From Papaver somniferum (taxonomy: Eukaryota > Streptophyta > Magnoliopsida > Ranunculales > Papaveraceae): DNA of 64,000 nucleotides. The position numbers were made by a program, and so were the translations under genes. How positions within the stretch are numbered: the first letter of the stretch is position 1; each line of letters starts with the position of its first letter. Location of the stretch: contig NW_020639929.1 of assembly GCF_003573695.1 (NCBI RefSeq), positions 1,082,406 to 1,146,405 of the forward strand, read 5' to 3'. The notes below the pieces were generated by a model. That model worked only from the letters and a program-made list of their open reading frames with translations, ran no database searches and was not told where the DNA came from. This document shows positions 23,990 through 35,288 of this stretch, in pieces.

Positions 23990-24893
23990 CCAGTACATCT
24001 AGAAATCAATTTCCTATACATGTAATCATGCCAAATTAAACCATATTTCACAAAAGACACCGTCTTATCCCACTACCCCTAATAGCACTATTTCGAGTAG
24101 CGTCATGTCCAAAATACCTCATAGAAAACAACAATTCATCAAAAACCACACAGCTAGCCTGAAATCTTATACCCAGATTTAAATGGACAGGGAAAATGAA
24201 TCACCAAATTTCGCATAAGAATTAAACACGCATCACATCAGTAAATAAACAGACATCTAATACATCTGGTGTTTACTACCTAGCTATTATACCATTATGC
24301 TCGTAGTGTCATACTTACAATAGCTTCCAGTATTCACCACACAACAACCAAAATATCTGAAGAAAAAAATTGATTAGAAGATAAGAGAGAAGAGGGATAA
24401 AACTCAAGCCTGTTATATAATTCACGAGATATTTGATTACCACTGCTACATATATCCGAGATTAAGATATCTAGTAAACTTTCCTCAAACCGGTAGTATT
24501 CAAGTTTTCTCTATGCAGCAATGTCACTTTCGTTGATCGCACCCTATATAAAACACACGACATATCAAATCTAATTTCTTATACTTAAACCAATGAAATA
24601 ATCAATTTAATCCTTACCTCTACCAACCAATACTTTGATAAATCCCTTCACTCAGATATCTATCGATCTATGTACGGCGGCTGTTTTCCTATGTTTCAAT
24701 TCTATAATTCTTCCTCATATAAGCATTCCATTTTCTATATGATCAGGAACTAGGTGGAAGAGGTCAAAGACCTAATTTATATTTTTCCTCCTAATAGTCA
24801 CTTAGGATAAAGCTAAATAAAATACCATATTCACTAAGGGCAAACCTTAAAATTATTCGTAAAAATACGTTGATAAAAAATTTGAATATTACA
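23990..24893 (-). repeat. Chromovirus 5' LTR, distal part
   Basis: Continuation of the LTR interrupted at 14,933. From 24,145 it matches 226-973. Around 24,045-24,110 it resembles 14,880-14,930 (TTCACAAA...GACACCGT...CTAATAGCAC...CATGTCC), so the LTR may hold an internal duplication. Confidence 0.85.
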
Positions 24894-25077
24894 CTCAATT
24901 TCTCGGTTCAATACTTCTCAAGCAAATAGAAATCTGCGAGTCTAATTGAATACAAGAGAAATTAACTTGAACGGTACTAAAGACCAATGTTCAAGGATCA
25001 ATCAATTTCAATCAACAACCAAAGGTCGTATTTCCCAATTGATTGATTCAACGCACAACCTGTGATATTTCAATTAT

Positions 25078-25560
25078 CACTACACCATTTCCAGGATTTT
25101 GTCACAGGCTATACCTGTTACTTATTGAATTTGTAACGGTTATAACTGTACTAAATAGGCCGTTATTAATAATTGTGATCGTGTTTTGTAACGGTTTTAT
25201 CTGTGACAAAATCCAGATACAGTCACATATAAAAAGCGTTATAATAATTATTAGCCACAATTGACCTAATTTTAGGAAAGCGACACGTGGCTCATTTGTC
25301 ACGAAAACTGTCACAGTTTAGGTGGGAGTATATTATTGCAACGATCCCTTTAAGAACACGTGTGTTCTTGTAGTAACGGTTACAGTAACACTTATAAATG
25401 TTACCTATTGCTTGTAACAAATCTTTTAGTAACACGTGTCATCGTCCTATATCAACACCCAGATGATGACACGTGTTCTTTTTAACTAACACTTTTTGTA
25501 ACAATTATTTCTGTGACAATTCTTTAAATTACAATTAAAAAAATGGATAGTCCAGATCCA
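25078..25560. repeat. CACTA left terminal and subterminal region
   Basis: The terminal repeat is followed by recurring short motifs of the type TGTAACGGTT, CTGTGACAAAAT and TAACACGTGT in both orientations. Such subterminal motif clusters bind the TNPA-type protein in CACTA elements. No gene is present. Confidence 0.7.
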
Positions 25561-26183
25561 TTATGACGGACCTGGGCTTCCAGTTTACAGGCCTGCGACA
25601 CAATTTATCTTGAAACACAGGCTGCGACACACATTTCAACACTCATACATACATTGTGGAAATACAAGCACAAAGGTCTATTCATTGTGATACTTGCAAC
25701 CAAAAAATTATTTTATTTAATCAAGCACAATTCAGAGCCAACACTTTGTGAGCTGTAACCAAGTAAAAACAAGCTTAACTTAATTAATACACAATGAGAT
25801 AAGAAGTTGCAAGAGAATAAAAATATACAAATGAACCAATAAGATTTGTTATCATACCATTTAACGCGAGCATAGATAAATTTATCATTTCAAGTAATTC
25901 CAGCATTGGCATCAAACACGCATGAGCTACATATAATAAAAATTGAACATGTTAATGACAAGTTTTGATAAAAACAGAATAAAGAAATGTAAAGAACTAC
26001 ATTATTATTGATCTCTCTTCATGAAGTTTGATACTTGGAGAGAATTCATATTCCTAAGTTTGAGGGAATATATCATATGTTTAGAAACTTAAGTAGATAA
26101 CATATAAGTAGACTAAAAGACAGAACTCATATAACAGTCTTTGCCTTGTCTTGCGTGCCGATTGTTTTTCAAATCTGCAACAC
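25561..26183. other. AT-rich CACTA interior without a recognised gene
   Basis: No coding or RNA feature supported. It is likely the 3' flank of the exon-like pieces that follow on the minus strand. Confidence 0.5.
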
Positions 26184-26560
26184 TTATGAGTTATGCATAT
26201 GAACAAGGTCCTGGTAGTGAGCACCTTCTGTAAGGCAAGCATCCACTATCGTCCAATCTGCAAGGAAATGAATTGCACCAATCAGTAGTAAATTAGACAC
26301 TTCCGACTTATACTTGAGAAATTTGTTTAAAAATTCAATACCCCAGCAGTAAATTAGATGATCGGTAGTAAAATAGGCGATATTCCAGGCAATGAATTGA
26401 CCTTCTCTTTTGTTCAACAAATATGATTTTCCTCTTCCAGCAGTTGCAGGTCCAACAAGCATTCCAAGTAATATGTAACCGAACTATATAAATCGTCCTC
26501 CAACTTTGTCGTTTTCCTGGAAAAGCAAATGCAATTGGGTCAGGATCTGCTAAGAAATAA
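26184..26560 (-). other. Exon-like piece of unknown origin in CACTA
   Basis: A 92-residue open stretch on the minus strand (26,462-26,184; for example LLIGAIHFLADW) lies downstream of the eL8 exons. A splice-acceptor-like CTTAGCAG lies about 80 bp upstream. I do not recognise the protein. It may be a second captured fragment or chance. Confidence 0.3.
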
Positions 26561-26633
26561 TCAATTGTATCGTTCTTATAGCATCACCGAGACATAATAA
26601 ATGTAATACATATACGAAACTCGACATACATAC

Positions 26634-26975
26634 CAAGGTTTTTATCTAAGGTCTTTGTGAACTGGTTCAAAGCAGGTGGAACCTTCGAATGTTGCTTAAA
26701 ATCCTCCTTTGGCGTTGAATGCGGACAACTTTTGGCCATTTCACGAACCTATGCAAATCCTTTTTGGAGGCAATGCACCACCAATACCAAACTGTTTTGG
26801 ACGCTTTTCAAATAAAGGGTTCACAACCTTATCCTGCAAGATGAAAATTCCATCTTCAGCAGAGAAAGCTACATATTTAGTAAAATAGCTTCTTTGGTGA
26901 ACATGTTCACAAGAAACTAAAACTTACGGTCTTCTTCTTTGCCGTCACTGGTGCCTTCACCCCTCTTTTGGGAGC
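26634..26975 (-). pseudogene. RPL7A: Captured ribosomal protein eL8 (L7a) exons with introns
   Basis: Two exons on the minus strand match the N-terminal third of cytosolic 60S protein eL8/L7a, normally about 257 residues. Exon A (26,975-26,928, 48 bp) reads APKRGVKAPVTAKKKT after an acceptor AG and before GTAAGT. Exon B (26,833-26,634, 200 bp) carries [14 protein letters not shown] and KVPPALNQFTKTLDKNL and ends before GTATGT. The ATG must lie in an upstream exon, as in many ribosomal protein genes with an intron after the start codon. Two single-base losses in A-runs (CCAAAAAGG near 26,760 and TTTTAAGC near 26,700) shift the frame. Restoring their length would give 202 bp, the phase of the normal exon. 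The rest of eL8 is missing. It is a captured, decayed gene fragment. Confidence 0.88.
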
Positions 26976-27379
26976 CTGCCAAAATAGTAAATTACACAAA
27001 ACAAGGTCAAACTAGCTGCAGAACCTTCACAGCTAACTCATACTAACAGAAAAATATTGTTCCTTATATATCTAAGATGATATTACATTTTGTAACACCC
27101 ATAGTCATAGAAACTTCACATACTGTAGTCTCAACGGAGCATATGGTGTTAAAGTTGTCTGTTTGTCATAGTACTTAACCATTGACATGTTCGCAAAATT
27201 TCTAAACACCGGAATCAATTTTAGACCAAAGTATAGATTGTTCCAATCTCATGCAACCATTAACTTCCGTCATTCACTGTCATAAATCAAGCAATGTTAA
27301 TATTACTAAGTTTAAAACACACCATCCAATAATAATAAATTTGCGTAAAAATAGAAGTAGATTCACCTGATTGGTAAAG

Positions 27380-28740
27380 AATTAAAAGTAGTCCTGCCAA
27401 AGCCTTCCCAATGGCCTAAAATTAGACAGGTTGATTCCTTGGAGGTGTTACTGATTCCTTGTACTGAGAGATAACTGACTCCATCAACTCTGAAAAAAAA
27501 AGACAATACAAAATATTATTGTAAGATGTCTCTAACAGGCTAAGATAAAACAAGATTTAGTGTTAGAAGAGCAAGATGACACACAGTTCAGAGTAAAAGG
27601 TATATCTTGGTTCTTCAATATACATACCCATGTAAGCAACGAACAAGCAATATAAGCCATACAAAATAATGTTGTTGGAATAGAAGCAAAGATAGCTCCT
27701 TCCTGTGAAATCCCATCAATGGTTAATCTTATGACCATTATCAAACACCAGTAGACACATTATCTAAACTGAAAAATGCTTTCCTCATAGCATCCAATAG
27801 AATCTGGGAGGTCATTACCATTACCTGCAATACATTTAAAGGGAAATTATAAAATACTGGTGAAAGGAATTACATATTTAAAGACAGAGCTAAGTTATAA
27901 ACAGAACCAAGCTACGGGATAAAAGAACTACCGAGTTACGTCATTCTTTGTCTTTCGTTCTCCCAATGTTCTGCAGTCCACACATGCCCCCCACCTTAGC
28001 TCCATAGTTTTCCTCCATTTTAAAGTTTGTTGATCCTTAAAACTTCTGCTTGCTGCAAAGTAAAACCAACATTAAAACTGCAAAAAACACATATTCACAA
28101 CCCTAAATTGATTCTTTCCCCTGGAAAACTTTACCTATATCCGTCATTCAGTTCCAATAGCCAACCGAAATCATAAAAATAAAAACATATCCTTATAACG
28201 ACTATCGAAAACTCAAAAAAATCCCAGATTCAGTCCCATTATCAACCACATACATACAAATAAACCCATACAATAATAATCAAAATCATTTTAAATTGGT
28301 TACTAAACATAAATAAAGATCAAAACAACACAAAATTTATGAGTTTAGACCCGTAGTTATTTAGATCTGTGAGTCCAACATTCTATAGCTTCATCTTAAT
28401 GATTCGACAAACCCCCAAAAAAAAATACTACTCAGAAAATCTATACTCCTCCTTCAGATTTATATATAACCTTCACAACAACCTTCAAAAATAAAAACCC
28501 CATCAGAAAACACTTTATTACTAATAACACAAAATCAAATCAATAAGCCAAATCAAATTGTTAAAAAAAAATTTGGGGTTTTGAGAAAACATTACCTGAG
28601 TTGAAAGATTGACTTCACCAAGAAAACCGAAGAAGAACTCACTTTGGTTCCAAAATAGAGGCTAGGATTTCTTCTCTTCTTGCTGATAAATTTAGGGTTT
28701 CTCCTCTACTCGTTCTCCTTCGAAAAAACCTAATAAATCA
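27380..28740 (-). other. Further exon-like pieces and a 5'UTR-like segment in CACTA
   Basis: On the minus strand an exon-like block (27,708-27,622) reads GAIFASIPTTLFCMAYIACS between acceptor CACAG and donor GTATGTA. The FASIP stretch recalls nucleobase-ascorbate transporters, weakly. Another block near 27,490 reads ELMESVISQYKESVTPP. 28,590-28,735 looks like a 5'UTR: it has AAACCCTAAA (telo-box like, common in ribosomal protein genes) and ends in a donor-like CAG|GTAATG. The three may come from different genes. Confidence 0.35.
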
Positions 28741-29188
28741 CACAGAAAAACAAGATTAGAAATATGTCATCAAAAGTAACTCATAATCGATCAAACAAAA
28801 AACAATTGAAACTGTAATCAGTTCATAGATTCACTTAGCTGTTGTTCCGAGTAAGTATAAACAGAAATAAAAAAACAAAAATTCTTCTTCTTCGATCAGA
28901 TCGCGTTTCGATTTACTGCAGAAACATTAGAAGATGTAAGATAGACACAAAACACATATAATAGGTTAGGGTTACATGTTCACAGAGAAAATGGAGAGAG
29001 TAAGAGGCGGGGGAGAATGAAAAAGAGATAAGGTTGACTGATTTTCTCTCTCTTCTATAACTTCACTTCATAAAAGAAAACCTAATAGATATAGGGACAC
29101 GATTTTTTGTTTGCGTATTCGCACATGTACTGTAACTCGATTAAAGTGGGGTAGTGGTAGAGCTGCACGCCACTGGATTTTTATACTC
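28741..29188. other. CACTA interior, no gene seen
   Basis: AT-rich, with TC/GA-rich patches near 28,860 and 29,040 that could be promoter sequence of the captured gene on the minus strand. Nothing further is supported. Confidence 0.4.
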
Positions 29189-29275
29189 AAAAAAAATTAA
29201 TGAAGGGAAGGGGTCGAACCTGAGAGGTCAGGCTACCCATACGGGAATCTAACCAAAGTGCCACAAGATGATTTT
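29189..29275 (-). ncRNA. Degenerate tRNA-like sequence
   Basis: The minus strand has an A-box-like TGGCACTTTGGTTAGA (29,248-29,263), a near-perfect B box GGTTCGACCCC (29,210-29,220) and a T9 run (29,189-29,197) usable as a Pol III terminator. A proper cloverleaf and anticodon could not be confirmed. It is probably a tRNA relic or a SINE head. Confidence 0.35.
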
Positions 29276-29839
29276 CGGTTAGGAGCTCATATATTTTCTA
29301 TATTACCATAAAACATATAATTCTTATACCCACCCAAAGACTCCTCGTAAAACGCTATTTTTTCTCAGTAAAGTCTAAACATATTAATTTAATTTTTTAT
29401 ATAGGCCGAATTTTCTCTCATGTATTCAAATATATAAAACGACTTATACACGTATGTCGGTAAAGTCTGAAAATACTTATTAATTTAATTTTATATATAG
29501 GCCGAATTTTCTCTCATGATGGTTAGGTTCTTGCTATGTGTCAAAGAGAAAAATTATTGAATGGTTCAAATGGTTTTAATAATAGGTGCAAAATCCATTA
29601 TACCTAAAACTTATTGCAAAGTCCACTATACCTGCTAAGCTCATATTTAAGATCAGTTCTTCAAAGCTCCAACTCTGGCGAACCCTAAAATTAAATTTTA
29701 AGAAAAAAAGGTATTAGATGAATGACTTAACAGATGACGAAACCCTAAAAATCGACAAAAAAGAAAAAGATGATGAAACCCTAAATCGAAAACATACAAA
29801 TGATGATGATTGAAGACTTACCCCTGTGATGATTGACAT
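29276..29839. other. CACTA interior before the 81-bp array, no gene seen
   Basis: AT-rich. A duplicated block TAATTTAATTTTTTATATAGG with GCCGAATTTTCTCTCATG occurs near 29,385 and 29,480. Multiple AACCCTAAA steps lie near 29,680-29,780. Confidence 0.4.
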
Positions 29840-32175
29840 ACGATCTCATTTGGAAGAACTAGAGAAGAAATATATCAGATTCGAACATCTCAGGTTCAAA
29901 GATTACTAGAGTTAAACCTGAGTTTCTCATTCGGAAGAACTGGAGAAGAAATATATCATATTCGAAAACATCACAGGTTAAGATTACTAAAGTTAGACCT
30001 GGGTTTCTCATTCGGGTGAACTCGAGAAGAAATATGTTATATTTGAACATCCCAGGTACAAAGATTACTGGAGTTAGACCCAAGCTTCTCACTTAGATGA
30101 ATTGGAAAAAAAAAATATCAGATTCAAACATCCTAGGTTCGAAGATTACTAAAGTTAGACTTGAGTTTCTCATTCGGGTGAACTGGAGAAGAAATATGTT
30201 ATATTTGAACATCCCAGGTACAAAGATTACTGGAGTTAGACCCAAGCTTCTCACTTAGATGAATTGGAAAAAAAAAATATCAGATTCAAACATCCTAGGT
30301 TCGAAGATTACTAAAGTTAGACTTGAGTTTCTCATTCGGGTGAACTGGAGAAGAAATATATCAGATTCGAAAACATCCCAGGTTAAGATAACTAAAGTTA
30401 GACCTGAGTTTCTCATTCAGGTGAACTAGAGAAGAAATATATTATATTTGAACATCCCAGGTTCAAAGATTACTGGAGTTAGACCCAAGTTTCTCATTTG
30501 GATGAAGTGGAGCAAAATATATCAGATTCGAACATCCCAGGTTCGAAGATTACTAAATATAGACCTGAGTTTCTCATTCGGGTGAACCGAAGAAGAAATA
30601 TATCAGATTCGAAAACATCCTAGGTTAAGATTACTAAATTTAGACCTGAGTTTCTAATTCAGGTGAACTGGAGAAGAAATATATCAGGTTCGAAAACATC
30701 ACAAGTTCAAAAATTATTAGATTTAAACCTGAGTATCTCGTTTGGATGAACTGAAGACGAAATATATCAGAATTCAACATCACAGGTTCAAAAATTACTA
30801 GAGTTAGACCTGAGTTTCTCGTTAGAATGAACTAAAGATGAAATATATCAGAATTGAACATCTCGAGTTCGAAGATTAGTAGAGTTAGACCTGAGTTTCT
30901 GATTCGGATGAACTGAAGACGAAATATATCAGAATTGAACATCCCAGGTCCAAAGATTACTAGAGTTAGACTTGAGTTTCTCGTTCGGATGAACTGAAGA
31001 CGAAATATATCAGAATTGAACATCACATGTCCAAAGATTACTAGAGTTAGTCCTGAGTTTCTCGTTCGGGTGATCTGAAGACGAATATATCAGAATTGAA
31101 CGTCACAGGTTCAAACATTACTAGAGTTAGACTTGAGTTTCTCGTTCGAATGAACTGAAGAAGAAATATATCAGAATTGAACAACACAGGTTCAAAGACT
31201 ACTAGATTTAGACTTGAGTTTCTCGTTCGGATGAATTGAATACGAAATATATCAGAATTGGACAACACGGGTTCAAAGAGTACTAGAGTTAGACTTAAGT
31301 TTCTCGTTCGGATGAACTGAAGACGAAATATATCAGAATTGAACATCACAGGTTCAAAGACTACTAGAGTTAGAATTGAGTTTCTCGTTCGGATGAACTG
31401 AAGATGAAATATATCAGAATTGAAAAAACACAAGTTCAAAGACTACTAGAGTTAGACTTGAGTTTCTCGTTCGATTGAACTGAAGACGAAATATATCAGA
31501 ATTCAACAACACATGTTCAGAGACTAGAGTTAGGCTTGTGTTTCTCGTTCGGATGAACTGAAGACGAAATATATCAGTATTGAACAACACAGGTTCAAAG
31601 ACTACTAGATTTAGACTTGAGTTTCTCGTTCGGATGAACTGGAGATGAAATATATATCAGAATTAAACATCACAGGTTCAAATATTACTAGAGTTAGACA
31701 TGAGTTTCTTATTCGGATGAACTGAAGACGAAATATATCAGAAATCAACATCACAGGTTCAAAAATTAGTAGAGTTATACCTGAGTTTCTCGTTCGGATG
31801 AACTGAAGACGAAATATATGAGAATTGAACATCATAGGTTCAGAGATTACTAGCGTTAGACCTGAGTTTGTCGTTCGGATGAACTGGAAACAGAATATAT
31901 CATATTTCAACATCACAGGTTCAAAGATTACTAGAGTTAGACTTGAGCTTCTCATTTGGATGAACTGAAGACGAAATATATCAAAATTGAAAAATCACAG
32001 GTTCAAAGATTACTAGTGTTAGACCTGAGTTTCTCGTTCAGATGAACTGGAAACAGAATATATCATATTTGAACATCACAGGTTCAAAGATTACTAGAGT
32101 TAGACTTGAGTTTCTAGTTTGGATGATCTGCAGACGAAATATATCGGATTCGAACATCACATGTTCAAAGATAAC
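29840..32175. repeat. 81-bp tandem array in CACTA
   Basis: About 28 units with landmarks GAAATATATCAG, ACATCACAGGTTCAAAGA and GTTAGACTTGAGTTTCTCGT. The unit is 81 bp, a multiple of three, so repeat-coded open stretches arise on the minus strand (31,439-31,047 shows a 27-residue period). I treat these as by-products of the repeat, not genes. Left units are more diverged than the centre. Confidence 0.9.
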
Positions 32176-32179
32176 TAGA

Positions 32180-33302
32180 GTGAAAATGACCAGACTACCC
32201 TTATCGGAAATAAGTAAAGTAAATATTACAGTTTAAGAAAATGACCATATTACCCTTATCGGAAATAAGTAAAGTAAATAGTACAAAATAGTGAAAATGA
32301 CCATATTACCCTTATTAGAAATTAGTGCAATAAATATCATGGAGATAGTGAAAATGACCATATTACTCTTATCGGAAATAAGTGAAATAAATATTACAGA
32401 TTGTGAAAATGACCAGATTACCCTTACTGGAAATAAGTACAATAAATATCACACAGACAGTAAAATGACCATATTACCCTTACTAGGAATTAGTGCAATA
32501 AATATCATGGATACAGTTAAAATGACCATACTATTATCGGAAATAAGTAAAGTAAATATTACAGATTGTGAAAATGATCATATTACCCTTACTAGAAATA
32601 AGTTAACAAATATCACATAGACAGTGAAAATGACCAAACTACCCTTATAAAAAATAAGTAAAGTAAATATTATAGACTGTGAAAATGACTATTTTACCCT
32701 TACTGGAAGTAAATGCAACAAATATTGTGAAGACTGTCAAAATGACCAAACTACCCTTATTAAAAATAAGTGCAGTAAATATCACACAAACGGTGAAAAA
32801 TGACTATACTGCCCTTATTGGAAATTAGTGAAATAAATATTATGGAGACTGTGAAAATAACCAGACTACCCTTATCAAAATAACTAAAGTAAATATTACA
32901 GAATATGAAAATGACTATTTTACCCTTATTGAAAATAATTGCAATAAATATTATGGAGACTGTCAAAATGACCAAAGTATCCTTACTGGAAATAAGTGCA
33001 ATAAATATCACACAGACGGTGAAAATGACCATACTACCCTTACTGAAAATTAGTGAAATAAATATTATGGAGACAGTGAAAATGACCAGACTACCCTTAT
33101 CAAAATAAGTAAAGTAAATATTACAGAATGTGAAAATGACTATTTTACCCTTACTGGAAATAAGTGCAATAAATATTATGGAGACTGTCAAAATGACCAG
33201 ACTATCCTTATCGGAAATAAGTAAAGTGAATATGACAGACAGTGAAAATGACCATACTACCCTTACTGGAAATAAGTGCAATAAATATTATGGAGACTGT
33301 GC
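32180..33302 (+). repeat. About 55-bp tandem array, forward arm
   Basis: Units read GAAAATGACCATATTACCCT followed by TATCGGAAATAAG. Two variants alternate in many places: one ends AAGTAAAGTAAATATTACAG, the other GTGCAATAAATATTATGGAG. This makes a higher-order unit of about 110 bp. There are about 20 units. Confidence 0.9.
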
Positions 33303-34835
33303 ATTAAGGGTAATATGGTGATATGGTAGTTTGGTCATTAAGGGTAAAAATCTCCATAATATTTATTGCACTAATTTCCATTAAGGGTAATATGGTAATT
33401 TTCATAGTTTGTAATATTTACTTTACTTATTCCTGAAAAGGGTAGTTTGGTCATTTTCACAGTCTCCATAACAGTGATTAACCTTATTTCCAGTAAGGGT
33501 ACAATGGGCATTTTCACATACTGTAATATTTACTTGACTTATTGTTGATAAGGGCAGTTTAGTCATTTTATAGTCTCCATGATGTTTATTGCATTAATTT
33601 ATAGTAAGGGTAATATGATCATTTTCACAGACTGAAATATCAACTTTACTTATTTTTAATAAGGGTAGTCTGGTCATTTTCACACTCTCAATAATATTTA
33701 TTGCACTAATTTCCAACAACTGTAATATGGTCATTTTTACAGTCTGAGAATATTTACTTTACTTATTTCCAATAAGGATAGTCTGGTCATTTTCACAGTC
33801 TCCATAATATTTATTGCATATGTTTCCAATAAGGGTAAAGTGGTCATTTTCATTGTCTGTAATATTTACTTTACTTATTTTTGATAAGGGTAGTTTGGTA
33901 ATTTTATAGTCTCCATGATAATTATTGCACTTATTTCCAGTAAGGGTAATATGGTCATTTTCAGTCTATAATATTTACTTTACTTATTTTTGATAAGGGT
34001 AGTTTGGTCATTTTCATAGTCTCCATGATATTTATTGCATTTATTTCCAGTAAGGGTAATATGGTCATTTTCATAGTCTGTAATATTTACTTTACTTAAT
34101 TCTGATAAGGGTAGTCTGGTCATTTTCATAGTCTCCAGAATATGTATTACACTTATTTCCAGTAAGGGTAAAATAGTCATTTTCAGAGTATGTAATATTT
34201 ACTTTACTTATTTTTTATTAGGGTAGTTTGGTCACTTTCATGATATTTATTGCACTTATTTCTAGTAAGGGTAATATAGTCATTTTCATAGTCTCCATGA
34301 TATTTATTGCACTTATTTCTAGTAAGGGTAATATGGCCATTTTCAAAATGTCTAATATTTCCTTTACTTATTTCCGATAAGGGTAGTCTGGTCATTTTCA
34401 TAGTCTCCATAATATTTATTGCACTTATTTCCAGTAAGGGTAAAATAGTCATTTTTACATTCTGTAATATTTACTTTACTTATTTCTTATAAGGGTTGTA
34501 TGGTTATTTTCACAGTCTGTAATATTTACTTTACTTATTTCCGATAAGGGTAGTCCGGTCATTTTCACATTTTCCATAATATTTATTGCACTAATTTCCA
34601 TTAAGGGTAATATGGTCATTTTCATAGTCTGTAATATTTACTTCACTTATTTCTGATAAGGGTAGTCTGGTTATTTTCACATTCTGCATAATATTTTGTT
34701 GCACTTTTTTCCATTAAGGGTAATATTTTGTAATATTTACTTTACTTATTTCCGATAATGGTAGTCTGGTCATTTTCACATTCTTCGGAATTTTTATTGC
34801 ACTTATTCCGATAAGGGTAGTCTGGTAATTTTCAC
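33303..34835 (-). repeat. About 55-bp tandem array, inverted arm
   Basis: The same units as 32,180-33,302 in reverse complement (AAGGGTAATATGGTCATTTT), about 27 units, with the same alternation. The switch of orientation is at about 33,303. Together the arms form an imperfect inverted repeat of more than 1 kb per arm. Confidence 0.9.
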
Positions 34836-35288
34836 CGTCTTCGGAAGAAGCAGATATGTCAAGTCAAATTTCTATAAAGTCATGACTTGTTGATTTGGTC
34901 TTGATCCTGTTTTCTAATATTAAGAAAATTAAAAAGAAAAAGAAAATTGTATTTTGATTTATAGAAATGAAATATAATTGTTAGTTTGTATAAATGTGGG
35001 AAAATTAGTGACAAGTAAAATTCAAAGTGTTATAATTTTGGGGTTCTTTTAGATGTGGTGAAATATTTGGGTGGAATCATCACTTTGAATTATAATTGTG
35101 ATTGTCTGTAAAATTGTCAACAAATATTATTATGACTAATAAAAGAATTCAATATTCCTAATTATTATCACGAATACAAAATTTAATAACAGTTATAACT
35201 GTTGCAGGGCTTATCACAGGTGAATCTGTGACTGAAAAATAAACTGTGACAGGTTGCACTGTTACAAAATCCTGGCTTTGGTGTAGTG
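34836..35288. repeat. CACTA right subterminal region and terminal repeat
   Basis: No gene. CTGTGACTG, CTGTGACAGG and CTGTTACAAAATCC echo the left subterminal motifs. The terminal repeat is 35,259-35,288. Confidence 0.8.

Larger units (their letters stand above)
1..24893 (-). mobile_element. Ty3/gypsy chromovirus with two nested insertions
   Basis: Read on the minus strand, the order is 5' LTR (right), tRNA primer site, gag, protease, RT, RNase H, integrase, chromodomain-like tail, polypurine tract, 3' LTR (left). The gene order and the chromodomain-like tail point to a Tekay/Del-type chromovirus. Matching LTR pieces end at 973 and 24,893 with the same ...GAATATTACA terminus. The element is broken by an Athila-like element at 2,758-11,311 and by a PMD-bearing element at 14,934-23,989. 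All coding parts carry stops or frameshifts, so it is inactive. Its own target duplication cannot be checked because the left end lies outside the window. Confidence 0.88.
25078..35288. mobile_element. CACTA (En/Spm) transposon, non-autonomous, with captured exons
   Basis: Terminal inverted repeats start CACTACACCA (25,078) and end TGGTGTAGTG (35,288). They match over about 30 bp (CCAGGATTTTGT and its complement). The 3-bp target duplication TAT flanks both sides (25,075-25,077 and 35,289-35,291). The 10,211-bp interior has no transposase that I can recognise. It holds ribosomal-protein exons and other exon-like pieces on the minus strand (26,184-28,740), a tRNA-like piece, an 81-bp array and a large inverted array. 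This fits a gene-capturing (Pack-CACTA) element. Confidence 0.92.

Noticed and set aside
32042..34492. Series of 60-170 residue ORFs rich in KMTILPL or NIYFTYF
   Set aside because: Translations of the 55-bp array in both orientations; no protein family.
29840..34835. Possible CRISPR or centromeric satellite
   Set aside because: Units are contiguous without unique spacers, and the array is bounded by the ends of a CACTA transposon.
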